The notes below the pieces were generated by a model that was not told the origin of the DNA, did not search any database, and saw nothing but the letters and a program-made list of their open reading frames with translations. Source: Gari tellinella (Eukaryota; Mollusca; Bivalvia; Cardiida; Psammobiidae). From it: a stretch of DNA of 64,000 nucleotides. Below are positions 12,222-22,233 of the stretch, one piece after another (the stretch's first letter is position 1; the number at the start of each line of letters is the position of its first letter). The stretch is taken from NCBI GenBank assembly GCA_922989275.2, contig OV277858.1:11470001-11534000 (forward strand), read 5' to 3'. The translations under genes were made by a program, and so were the position numbers.

Positions 12222-13617
12222 TTAAAATATTGAATTTGATTTCATCAGAACTGAATGATTCCTTAACAGTTCAATTCCAGGTTCGGTTCTGTTGAATGAG
12301 AAATGTTAATATTTCCTAATACCTTTCAGTGGCTTCAAATACTGTACGAGAAAGGTTTTCCATGATCGCCACTGCCAAGCTGGGTACAGTACTGCCATGT
12401 TGGTCCTGGAAGAATTGTTAACAATCGTCTAAAGCTGGTTAAGATTGTCACAATCTGATCGCCGATACAATTTTTTAACCATGCCAAATCCACCGTCTAT
12501 CAAACAGCGAGCATGCCAAGGGATTTGCATGCTGTATGTTATCTTCTCATGTTGACCTGTTAGTACACGCCACATCAAATAGCCAAGTAAATATTGGTTT
12601 TTATTTTGAGCACCGCAATTGTCCGCGTGTATTGTGCATTCTGATTCACCAAAACCATGATATTGGAAAGCCCAGTCAATCATGGAAATCACTGCGTCCG
12701 GTCAGTGCGTTAATGTTCCATCTTGTCCTATTGTTTGATTTTCATCAATTAAAAAAATCCGCTGTTTAGGTTCACCGTCAACTCTGAAGCCAAAAAGCTA
12801 GACTTTTCTCAGCGACAAAAAATACAGAGGCCCCATTTGGTTTGCTTGATGCGGAATAGTGACATTTTGATTATAGTCAAAAGTGTAATGCACAAATATT
12901 TTCTCCTCCGAATGGCTGGTTTCTTTTGCAGTTTTAATGCAGTCGTTGTAGAAATGGCGCTCTTCCTGCGCTTTATGTATGTGCTGCTGCATTAACATGG
13001 TTGTCTCTAACTTCTCCTCTTCTGTAACAGAATCCATAATGCGTTTCCGTAGCCTTGCACAAGAAGCACACACGTCATCTTTCGGTTTTGCGATTTTAAT
13101 GTGAGGTAAACATTGGTTCCAAATACTGCATAAAGTTGAGTACTTAATTGAACGCAATGCATGCCCATCACTTGTGCAACTATCTACATACAAATCATGC
13201 AGCTTTTTCCTTGTCATGCCTGAGGACAGATACACTGGTGGAACATTATCTCTACCACGCGGTGCAGCTGGTTGTGGTAAACCGTACTCATCTCCATAAT
13301 TCGAAATGAATTGAACTGTTCGCTTAATGTCAATAAACTCCAATGCATGAACAGGTTTTTTACCGATGTTACCATGTTGACGTGGCGTTTTTCCCTGTGA
13401 CTGCACATGTGCCTTGAGTTTCTGTAATGTGTGTTTTCCTATGTCATCAACTAGCAAATATGTCTTCTTACATACATGACGCCCAGCAAATGTCAAAGTA
13501 TGCCTCGTTCTCTGCCTTTTCTTGCCACGTTTTATTATTTCTCTGTCATGTTCGTTCAGTGACCCCATGATATATAGTTCTTTGTCATCCTTGCTCATTT
13601 CTCTCATATCCAGTATG
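12222..13617 (-). pseudogene. Transposon-associated (DUF7869-like) gene, C-terminal part with in-frame stops
   Basis: One reading frame runs on the minus strand from the insertion junction at 13617 to a terminal TAA at 12222-12224. It is interrupted by four in-frame stops (TAG 12798-12800, TGA 12702-12704, TAG 12429-12431, TAA 12306-12308) but by no frameshift. Recognisable blocks, from memory of a large family of metazoan proteins often annotated DUF7869: FAGRHVCKKTYLL near the start, a CASCARLRKR motif, HYTFDYNQNVTIPHQANQ, then ECTIHADNCGAQNKNQYL, and KPLKGIRKY near the end. The His-Ala-Asp-Asn block resembles the first acidic residue of an RNase H-fold transposase, but that role is inferred. 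The N-terminal part lies at 19207-19556, beyond the inserted element. Confidence 0.8.
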
Positions 13618-14190
13618 TAGGCTATCAGCCAAGTTGAAAAAGAGCTCTATATTAGGAGCTACGTCACCCCGAAAGGTAGAAAAATTCTACTTATATCATG
13701 ATGTAGTATACACATAGGCGACCCCATTTAAGGTGGATGACAAGCCTGAAAGTGGTGCAGATTTTTTTATTCTGCGTTTCCATGTCAACCGCTCAGTTTT
13801 ACATCGTGTTTCAGGAAAACCTCTGTAACTTGGTCAATTTTTGTAATAGAAGAATGAAAATAGTACAGTGATGAAGCTTACACATCTGACTGTGATATAA
13901 TGAAACGTTATGTAAATTATCTCATTTGCATACTTATGAATATTAATGAGAAGTTTAAAAAACTAATAAAAATAGGGAAAATAATATCAAAATCATACTT
14001 TCAACTAACCATTAAACACACTCAAAGGACACAAAAGGTGCCAAATTTGCTTTAAAAACATATCTGAACATTTCTTGAAAGAATGGTCAGGTTTTTTTTT
14101 TTAAATTATACACCGTATATACCCCAAATATCGTTTCTATGACAACCGTCCATTTATAACCAGAAACATGGCAATTCCCCAACTCGCCCC
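13618..14190 (+). repeat. Left long terminal inverted repeat of the 5.6 kb element
   Basis: Matches the reverse complement of about 18650-19203. Shared words include GACAAGCCTGAAAGTGGTGC, CATACTTATGAATATTAATG and ACACTCAAAGGACACAAAAG. Small indels separate the arms, so they have diverged since they were identical, or were never homogenised. Weaker related units with the same CATACTTATGAATATTAATG core continue at about 14320 and 14670, suggesting an arm built from tandem units of 350-400 bp. Confidence 0.8.
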
Positions 14191-14867
14191 ATCCTCCAGA
14201 AAATCCTCTGTAACTTTGTTACTTTTGGTGATATAGATATGAAAATTGTACAGTTATAGAGTTAAACTGTTTAGAAGTTGGAATTAATTTGAAGGAACTA
14301 TTTATGTAAATAATCTCATTTGCATACGTATGAATATTAATGAGATTATTAAAATCCTTAAAAATGCAGGGAAAAAAGATTAAAATAGTACTGAGTACGC
14401 AAAAAAGGACACAAATAGAGCAAATCGTGATTATGAATTATCTGAGAATATTTCTATAATAATTGAGTAGGTTGGCGGGTCATAACATTTTGATCACACG
14501 TACCACGAGTTCCGTACCCATGACAACAGGTCCACAAAGATTCATTATTGATTCAGGAAAGCCACTGTTTCTTTTGTGTTATTTGTGAAAAAAGAATGAA
14601 AATGAATTTTCAATAGGGCCTAAACATTTGCTTTTAATTTGATGAAAATTGATGCACTTTATCTAATTTGCAAACCTATGAATATTAATGAGATATTTAG
14701 AAATACAGAGCTAATTTATGAACATGTATCAAAACCATTTTTCGAGCAAATCCTTAATCTGGTCCAGGGGTCACAAGAAGAACATGTTGTAAAATTAAAT
14801 ACTACTATTAAAGAGCATTCATAGTATGAATCTGCTGGTTTTGTGCCAACATTATCTGCCATATCTG

Positions 14868-15941
14868 TTTAGCTCACCTGAGCAAAAGGCTCAAGGTGAG
14901 CTGTTGTGATGGCCTTGTGTCCGTCGTTGTGCATCGTCCGTCGTCGTTAACACTTGCTTCAATTGACATCTCCTCCAATACCACTTGACAGGTTTCACCC
15001 AAACTTTACAGGAATGTTTCTTGGATAAAGCTCTTTCAAATTTGTTACAAAAGATAAAACAATGCAGAATTTTGGTTGCCATGGGAACCGAAGTAAAAAA
15101 CATAAGACTCTTAAAAACAATTCGTAACAAAAACTACAAGGGTCAGAGTTTAGATTTTTGACACATAGCAGCAGCTATAGGTTCTCTATCAAGTTTGTTC
15201 AACTTATGCCCATGTGGTTAAAATTGGCCCGCCAAGGGGGTCACAGTTTTACAAAGAGGTATACCGTTATATTTTCAAACAGCTTGTCCTCTGAAGCTAA
15301 TGTAGTCAAAGCTTTTGTATTTGGCATGGGGGACATTGCTAGATGTCCTTTACCAATATTGTTGAAATGGTTTGGGTCTGTTGAATAACTAGGTCATATG
15401 AGCTAAAATAGATATTTCAATGAAAACTTAAAAAATAATCTCATCTCAAACCCTAGTACACATAGTTTAGATATTAGGCATATAGTATCAAATAAAGGTT
15501 CTTTGTCCAGATTGTTCAAATTATGTATCTGGGATCAAAAAATGGTCCACTCGGGAGTCACAGTTTTACATAAAGTATGTTTTTAGTGACATTTTAAAAC
15601 ATCTTCCTCTCTCAAACTGATGTAACCAGAGCTTTGGTATTTGGTTTGGTGACACTTCTAGATAGCCTTTACAAGTATTAAAGAAATGGTATCGGTCTGA
15701 TGCATATCTAGGTCAAAGGAACTAAAATAGATTGTTCCAATGAAAACTGAAAAATCTTCTTTTCTGAAGTCCTAGTACCCAGAGCTTAGATATTTGGAAT
15801 ATATCATCAATCGCTGGTTTTCTATTAATACTATTCAAATCATTCCTCTGGCGCTAAAACTGACCCGTCCTGGGACATAAATCATTCTCTTCATATTTTC
15901 AGCTTTTGTCAGGTAGGCGAAATAGGCCCATGTGCCTCTTG
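14868..15941 (+). repeat. AGCTCACCTGAGC...CCTCTTGTT interspersed repeat
   Basis: Starts with TTTAGCTCACCTGAGC, followed by the inverted word CTCAAGGTGAGCT, and ends with GGCCCATGTGCCTCTTGTT. I recognise this start and end as an abundant repeat in bivalve genomes. Inside, a unit of about 310 bp repeats degenerately (near 15165, 15460 and 15770), each time with a GGTTCTCTATC/GGTTCTTTGTCC-like word and TTCAAATTATG. It interrupts the minus-strand ORF described at 15942-16556. Small open frames within it are incidental. Confidence 0.75.
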
Positions 15942-16556
15942 TTATGCTGTTATTTCAGTCAACAAGCTTTCAAAGGCCGCATCACAAACATTTCCTGCTT
16001 CAGACAAATCTTTTGTACCATTTTCTTGCTTGATATACTTGCTATGACGGCCTTTGTGATATTTGGCTCCATTTGCAATGAGCTTGCTGTAGTCACAAAT
16101 CCTACAGCTCATTTCTGTGTCATTATTTTCTCCAATATGGAACAAAATTCAAATGTTGCCACATTGATGATATTCTTGTCTCTTTTATAAGACTTTTTCT
16201 CACAAAATAAACACAGTTCTTTCCAGTTGAAAATCTTCCTCTGAATTGTATATGTAGAAGAACCTCGTTTCTCATCACTATCAGTGTCAGGGTCAATGTG
16301 TAATCTTGCAATGTTTGTTTTACTATGTAGTGTATGTTGAAGAACACCCAATATCCTTATGCTAGTGAATATCATTTAAAGATTCTTTCAATTTGTACTC
16401 ATCTTCAGACATTCTTTTAACATAGCTGTCTATGGTCTCGGCGAATTCCATATCACCTGTCTTCCTTCTAGAAAGTACAGCACCAAGGAAGGTATCTATC
16501 CCTTGAAGCGTAGCCTTTCTCAATGCCTCGTCTATTTCAGACTGGCATATAATCAA
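15942..16556 (-). pseudogene. Broken ORF inside the 5.6 kb element, Cys/His motifs, function unknown
   Basis: Three minus-strand frames in series suggest one decayed protein. 16362-16556 gives an acidic helical stretch (SEIDEALRKATLQG). 16109-16375 contains KELCLFCEKKSYKRDKNIIN. 15942-16145 contains MSCRICDYSKLIANGAKYHK followed by GRHSKYI. The CxxC and HKxxH spacing suggests a zinc-binding module of the kind found beside transposase or recombinase domains, but I do not name the family. Two frame changes, near 16365 and 16130, join the pieces. The ORF is cut at its C-terminus by the AGCTCACCTGAGC repeat. An open frame resumes on the far side, below 14868, with MADNVGTKPADSYYE. It may be the element's own gene or cargo. 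Confidence 0.5.
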
Positions 16557-17289
16557 GTTGAGCCTCTCCCTTTCTTGCCGGTTTGAGTTCTAAGACATTC
16601 TACACTCTACATAGCACATGTAACTTTGAGCTAGTGTCAGAATAGACTTATCTGAAATGAAATGTCGGTGTAGATTTCTATTTTGCTCCAATGTGTTAAA
16701 CTGCAAATATTTCCGATTTGGCATCAACTCTGAATGATGTACCGGCTTTCAATATGTAGACTGATCCATGTATATGTGATCTTTTTAAGTATCGCTGACT
16801 GAACGTGTTCAGAATGAAATCAGAACTGATATGTCATCGGTTGTTTTGATCCCATACTCTGCTTCGGACAAATGGGATAAGCCTAAATCATCTTCCTGAA
16901 ATCATCAGCATCTCATCTCATCATCCCTGAACGCTATATGACCTGTTTTGTATCGCAGTACTGTAAAACCCAACTCATCAACCAATGCGATCACTCGTTC
17001 ATCCTTATCTTTCAAAAGGCTACTGTAGTGACATTTGCAAACAGCTTGGATCTGCATAGGCTTTGCATCATACCCAAATCCAAGTTTTTGGTCACTCAGA
17101 CAACATTATCACCAATTTTGAATGGCTTTGAAAGATTTCAGGACCTTTGGCCACCTGGTTTTTCGGTACCTTAGCATCTTCGCTACATTGTGGCTTTCGC
17201 GGCTGGTCTTTTCGCTACAAAGATTTTTTTGCTATCCAGTTTTATTTTACATCTCTCTTATTTACTAATATACTGGTGCCGTGTGCCTT
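16557..17289. other. Interior of 5.6 kb element, no gene seen
   Basis: No domain-bearing ORF is seen. A GCAAACAGCTTGGATCTGCA half-unit of the hairpin family lies near 17037-17056. Open frames at 16938-17341 have no recognisable motif. Confidence 0.4.
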
Positions 17290-17890
17290 AATAATGGATT
17301 TTTATGTACTGATCTGGTTCCAAACTAACGTAGAGCAATAGAAGTTTTATTTACATATTTGGATCCACACTGACCTACAAAAGAAATAAAATAAAACTTT
17401 GACCAAATATTTACACTAACGCCACCTGTGTATATAACATATTTTATTCATTAATTTGGATCAAATCAATGGAATCACCATATAATATAATTTTTAATAG
17501 TCTGGATCAAAACTAACGGACAGAAGTAATTTTTGCCCAGACGTGACGCATCCACATCAGAGATTTTCATTCATTTATCTGGATCAAAACCATTTGAATA
17601 TCTATATAAGTGATTTTTAGGTAAAAAAAAAAACAACAACTAAAAAACATAATCAGAATACAACCTAACTTACAGACATAATTTCAATTTTGACGCAATA
17701 TTTTCAAGAGATTTAATTTTAATATAATGACCCAAGCTAACAGAACTTAAGGATTTTATTTATTAATCTGGATCCTAACTAACAGACATAAAAGAAGAGA
17801 TTTCTATAAACTAATCTGGATCCAAACTAAACTTGACAGAAATAATTAGTTTGACGAAATATTTGAGCAGACGCCACCGGTCCACATTTA
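17290..17890. repeat. Degenerate CTGGATCCAAACTAAC repeat
   Basis: Words of the type CTGGATCCAAACTAAC(A)GACA recur at about 17308, 17359, 17456, 17503, 17578, 17767 and 17815. They are separated by AT-rich spacers that often contain TTTGACNAAATATTT and CAGACGCCACC. Spacing is irregular (roughly 50-190 bp), so this is an old tandem array rather than a clean satellite. It resembles half-sites of the GTTTGGATC hairpin family. Confidence 0.6.
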
Positions 17891-18649
17891 AGAAATTAAT
17901 ATGTATTAATATATCAATCAAATATACTCGTGTATTATGCTTAACTTAAAGTATAACTGATATAGCGTAAAATACTACGATAACAATTGTGTGAAGCGAA
18001 AGGTCCAGGGTAAAATCATCCTGGGTAGCGAAATGACAGGCGTGAACGCAACAGGGTAACGAAACGTCAAGTAACCCTTTGAATGACTGAAAACTAGCAG
18101 ACGGGAAGTTTAACAGACGACATTTTATTGGCGTTTTATGGAAAAAAACCTCATTAACACTTTTAGGCATGGCATCTTATGACAAATGATTTCAGTAATC
18201 TAGGTATTATTTATTTTATTTTATTGCGGCTTTATAAACAGTAATGTATAAGAAATGATGTCGGTGTACAATGTTAAATTTGGTGGGTTGGGTAAAAAAA
18301 GTCGCACATTTAAGCAGTACCGCATCGCTTTCAGACTTGACATTCACCCTAAATGATTAACCGATATTAAAATATGTATAATAAACCGCGTATACATGGT
18401 TTTGACCTACTTTCGACTGTTGAGATTAAATTAATTCATCATTTTCTACGATGACGTAGACGAAAACTATACTTTAGTCAAATAGTCTCATTAATATTCA
18501 TAAGTATGCAGATGAAATAATATAAATAATTTTTCATGAAATAGATTATAAATGTTTGAGCTCATTAACAAGACTATTTTCATTCTTCTATCAAAATAAT
18601 TAACAAAGATACAATGGCTTGAAGTCCTGGAAGTGTGATGTAAATTTAA

Positions 18650-19203
18650 GTGATTGTCATGTTTTCAGTGTCAACAATGGACAGTTGTCTTGGAAACGAT
18701 ATTTGGGGCATATACAGTAGATAGTTTTTAATCAAACCTAGCTCATTCTTACAAGAAATGTTCAGATATGTTTTTAAAGCAAATTTGGCACCTTTTGTGT
18801 CCTTTGAGTGTGTTTAATGGTTAGTTGAAAATATGATTTCGATATTATTTTCCTTATTTTTATGAGTTTTTTTAAACTTCTCATTAATATTCATAAGTAT
18901 GCAAATGAGATAATTAACACAAACTCTCGTGTTAATAAAGCTCACTGTCTAAGCTTCATCACTGTACTATGTTCATTCTTCTATTACAAAAATGGACCAA
19001 GTTACAGTGGTTTTCCTGTAACACAGTGTAAAACTGAGCGGTTGCCATGGAAACTCCGAATAAAAAAATCTGCACCACTTTCAGGCTTGTCATCCACCCT
19101 AAATGGGGTCGCCTATATGCATACTAAATCATGGTATATGTGGAATTTTTCTACCTTACGGGGTGAGGGGGACGAAAACTTTACTTAGCCAGCTGATAGC
19201 CTA
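18650..19203 (-). repeat. Right long terminal inverted repeat of the 5.6 kb element
   Basis: Inverted partner of 13618-14190. The outermost 12 bp (GCTGATAGCCTA) mirror the left end, and strong similarity runs from about 18760 to 19203, weakening inward to about 18650. A second, weaker inner unit with the same CATTAATATTCATAAGTATG core lies at about 18490, again suggesting tandem units within each arm. Confidence 0.8.
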
Positions 19204-19206
19204 ATG

Positions 19207-19556
19207 TGAGAAAACATAGCCTGTTCACTGAACTTCGACACACAGCGATACTAACACCCGCAGCCAGTAGCATGACCGTTTCTTATTCTTGCAATATCAG
19301 GATCGTCCGATTGCAGCTGGTTACTAAGAATGTTTCTGCACTGAATCTCATTCTCACTGTCACTTGAACTGTCATTTTCAGTTTCTTGGATTTTCACCTC
19401 GTCCATATACTGCCGAAATCTCTAATCGATGTCTATACGTTCGTCTTCTTCCTCATCATCATCGCTTCCCGTATTCAACTCGACATGTTCATGTGAAGCT
19501 GCTGGATTGTTCACTGGTGTTCTCCCAAAATATTCATAAAAAAGGCTGTGTAGCTC
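19207..19556 (-). pseudogene. N-terminal part of the DUF7869-like gene split by the 5.6 kb element
   Basis: On the minus strand a frame begins at 19556 directly after ATTTTAG, which looks like a 3' splice site, so this may be an internal exon. It encodes an acidic, disordered-looking region (NTGSDDDEEEDERIDID, then ENDSSSDSENEIQ), followed by a cysteine cluster (GCGC, then YRCVSKFSEQAMFSH) that runs into the insertion junction. In-frame TAG stops lie at 19422-19424 and 19251-19253. The frame joins exactly to 13617 downward once the 5.6 kb element and one ATG are discounted. The cysteine cluster just before the conserved block fits the family's known layout. Confidence 0.7.
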
Positions 19557-19769
19557 CTAAAATACATGAAAACAATATTAGATCTATACGAAAGAAAAAT
19601 GAAACTTATTCTCCATCCTCACATAATACATGTCATTAAATACATTGATATCAATGTTTAAATTAAGCCAACTAGCTACGGCAAATAACTATCCACTAAA
19701 TCTAGACCTACATGTTTGTAAAAAAAAAGTTGTTTTGCTTCTTCGGAAATCTCCTCAATGAAAACCAAT
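19557..19769. other. Spacer upstream of split gene
   Basis: AT-rich sequence. If 19557 is a splice acceptor boundary, this is intron remnant. Nothing else is recognised. Confidence 0.4.
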
Positions 19770-19856
19770 AAATAAATACGAAAGACTCAAGCAGGAAACG
19801 CAACACAAACAATACACCCACCTCTCAAGCAGAACACACACACAGTCATACCATAA

Positions 19857-19857
<1 letters not shown>

Positions 19858-19894
<37 letters not shown>

Positions 19895-19912
19895 CACACA
19901 CACACACACGCA
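19858..19912. repeat. (CA)n microsatellite in PLE-A tail
   Basis: Nearly pure CA dinucleotides with a few CG interruptions. It expands a short ACACAC segment that is present in all PLE-A tails. Confidence 0.9.
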
Positions 19913-20448
19913 CAATCCCATTCCTTCATCTACACACTAAAAAAAAATAACACGCAAGACAAACATCAAGCAAAGTTAACATAGAAGCCCGCCTTGGTAC
20001 GGTCAGCAGCACTCAATAATTAATTATAAATTAATCATTAACTACCACTGGGGGGTTAAACATGGGTTATGGGGCGCCCAACCTCACACTTATCTCCTAT
20101 ATTCACCTATAAAGACGAAAAGTGGACATAAAATATAAACCCTGTTCCACAACCTCACAATCAAAAAGACCGCCAGCACAGTAAGTAAATACATGTAAAA
20201 CATTTAACAAAAGTTCTATGACAAGATCATAAGTAACATGAAAAATAATTAAACATTCAAGCCCGTGTTAAAATTAACCCACTATGGCAACGGTCAAATT
20301 GTACTCAAGCGACTGGTCTGTAGTTACGAGTAACTGTAAGACATGGAAGGGTCCAGGGTACGACAGAGAGGGAGAGAAAAAAAAGCCCGAAAATCCGACA
20401 TAACTCTCCCAGTTAAGGACGGCTTTAGAGATACATCATAATGTAGTG

Positions 20449-21690
20449 CTAAGCCCTGTCTGTCGTCGCACAACTCAAGAGGAAAGCATAGCTTTCAATT
20501 GTAGATTGATCGATAACCAAACGTGAAGTGCGCAGCAATATAGTTGGATCAAAATCTTTTTTGAGGAAATATCTATTACGTTTCACAAATAGGTTTTGAA
20601 AATGTATATGTCCGAGAATCTTACGAAGTCTGTAAATCACATCTCCATAAACTCCGGATGTGAAATACCTTGCCGCAGAAAAGACTTTAAGTTACATTTA
20701 TACTTGTTAATGAGAGGAAGATTTCTATAAAATAATTTAGAAAATGTTTTACGAAGTTTATAAAATTTGTACCCCTGTTTAAGAAGCTGTTCAGTAATAG
20801 TTGTATTACGAATGTGGAAGTCCTCAACAGCGGTACATACCCTAGCAAAGCGAATAAGTTGTGAAATATACACCCCGTAAGATGTGGAACGGGGAACATC
20901 GCCATCTAGATGAGGATAATTTACAATACTAAAATCAAAATCATCTCGTTTATCGTAAATCTTAGAAGAAACAATTCCGTTATTTATAAAAAGATCCAAA
21001 TCTAAAAATGGTGCCGACAAATTTGACTCGTTTGTTTTATTAAGGCGTAGTTATTTTGGGTAAATAAAAGGAAACAGCTTATCAAAAAATGGGTTGTCTG
21101 TATTAAAAATATCACCTAGATAGCGCGATGTATTGTTAAAGGCTTCGATCATATCTGCCTGTGTATCAGGTTTTAGACTAAGCATAAAGTCCCTCTCATA
21201 ACAGTACAAAAATAGGTCTGCGACAAGGGGCGCACAGTTTGTACCCATAGGAATACCAATCACTTGGCGGTATATGGTACTCCCAAAACGTACATAAATA
21301 TTATCCAGAAGAAATGATAGTGATTCACAGACATCAGTGCAAGTCCACATATTGTAATGCTTAACCGTGTCATTTGTAAAGAATGCACGATCAGCATTAC
21401 ACGCCAGAAATAGCTTCCTTTCCCTGGCGAAAGTCTTTTCAATAAGTTGTATAAGATTAGCTTTTATTAGATTATGAGGATAGGTAGTATATAGTGTTGA
21501 AAAGTCATACGTACTTATATTGCAAGCTTGGTATTTTCTATATTCAAGCTGCGCCAAAATTTCATTTGAGTTTTTGATAGACCACAACAGATTAAGTCCA
21601 GAATGTTCATAAGTCTTGTCACAATACCTTTGAACATGTTCTTTGATTTTAATTAAGTTAGTTCTGATTCGTAAAATTGAAATTCCACCG
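20449..21690 (-). pseudogene. PLE-A reverse transcriptase, inactivated
   Basis: The minus-strand protein runs across at least three frame segments (about 21690-21051, 21020-20637, 20640-20449). Visible blocks in order: TYDFSTLYTTYPHNL (palm, first catalytic Asp), RQVIGIPMGTNCAPLVADLF (the MGT-APL motif), SRYLGDIFNTDNPFF where active relatives have RYxDD, then KIYDKRDDFDFSIVNYPHL and SYGVYISQLIRFAR (thumb). The Asp-to-Gly change in the YxDD box and the frame breaks at about 21040 and 20640 mean it cannot be active. The motif set fits Penelope-like or a closely allied RT clade abundant in cnidarian, lancelet and mollusc genomes. The exact clade is not certain. Confidence 0.8.
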
Positions 21691-22014
21691 AGGAAAGCCC
21701 AATGCGTAACAATTAACCATTGTTTAAATCCTGAAAAATTAGAAGTTTGTAGATCAGTGTGATAATGCGTAATCCATTAATCTAATTTTGATAGCTTCAA
21801 AGCGAAAATCCAGAGCTAATTGAACAAGTCATGCAACGTTCACATCTAGATCTTCACGTAATTTATTTTAATAATATTTAGTTATAGATCTAGGCCTTAT
21901 TATTATGTGATCGCCATGTTGGGGGCTGTCTTTTATATGTTTATTCATGTTTATTGTAGTTATTTTGTCTTTTCTTGCTTTGTAGGTACATTTGTGTAAT
22001 TTGTGTAATTTCAT

Positions 22015-22093
22015 GTGAAGCGCTTTTGAACGCACTACCCCTGTGTGAAAAGAGCGCTATATAAATCTGGTATAATAATAATAATAATTATTA
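22015..22093 (+). mobile_element. SINE/LINE 3' tail with (ATA)n
   Basis: GTGAAGCGCTTTTGAACGC followed by AAAGAGCGCTATATAAATCT and a short (ATA/AAT)n run. This AGCGCTATATAAAT-plus-microsatellite ending is shared by many invertebrate SINEs and their LINE partners. The same tail is at 60293-60362. The upstream body is not recognisable. Confidence 0.65.
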
Positions 22094-22160
22094 TAAAAAA
22101 TCTGCTTTGGAAATTCAAATAAATGTGCAATAATTATTTAAAAAAGAAAGAAAAAGACAG

Positions 22161-22233
22161 TTGGAAGTTGAATTCGAACCGGCGACCTTCTGCACTACAA
22201 TTCTTTGACGTATCCACTGAGCTACGAGGTCTT
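22161..22233 (-). ncRNA. tRNA-like sequence (SINE head or tRNA relic)
   Basis: The minus strand carries TAGCTCAGTGG (A box consensus) and GGTTCGAATTC (B box) with about 37 bp between them, the spacing of a Pol III internal promoter. The acceptor stem and T stem do not pair properly, so it is not a functional tRNA. A decayed tRNA-derived SINE head is the likeliest reading. Confidence 0.55.

Larger units (their letters stand above)
13618..19203. mobile_element. 5.6 kb DNA element with long inverted ends, 3-bp (ATG) target duplication
   Basis: The ends read TAGGCTATCAGC at 13618 and its complement GCTGATAGCCTA ending at 19203. They are flanked by ATG at 13615-13617 and 19204-19206. Inverted similarity continues for more than 500 bp inward from each end. 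The insertion splits the pseudogene at 12222-13617 / 19207-19556, and deleting the element plus one ATG puts the two halves in one frame. Contents: repeated CATACTTATGAATATTAATG units in both arms, a broken ORF at 15942-16556, an internal AGCTCACCTGAGC repeat, and a GGATC-rich degenerate repeat. The superfamily is not assigned because no transposase core was recognised. Confidence 0.8.
19770..21690 (-). mobile_element. PLE-A retroelement, longest copy
   Basis: The minus strand carries the reverse transcriptase pseudogene (21690 to 20449) and then the roughly 680 bp 3' tail, which ends near 19770 in the family's CGTATTTATT terminus. The tail contains a CA dinucleotide run at about 19858-19912 where other copies have shorter ACAC stretches. 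No GIY-YIG endonuclease is visible downstream of the RT in this copy. The left flank is AT-rich and shows no obvious target duplication. Confidence 0.8.

Noticed and set aside
22161..22233. Functional tRNA gene
   Set aside because: A and B boxes are present, but the acceptor, D and T stems do not pair. Treated as a tRNA-derived relic.
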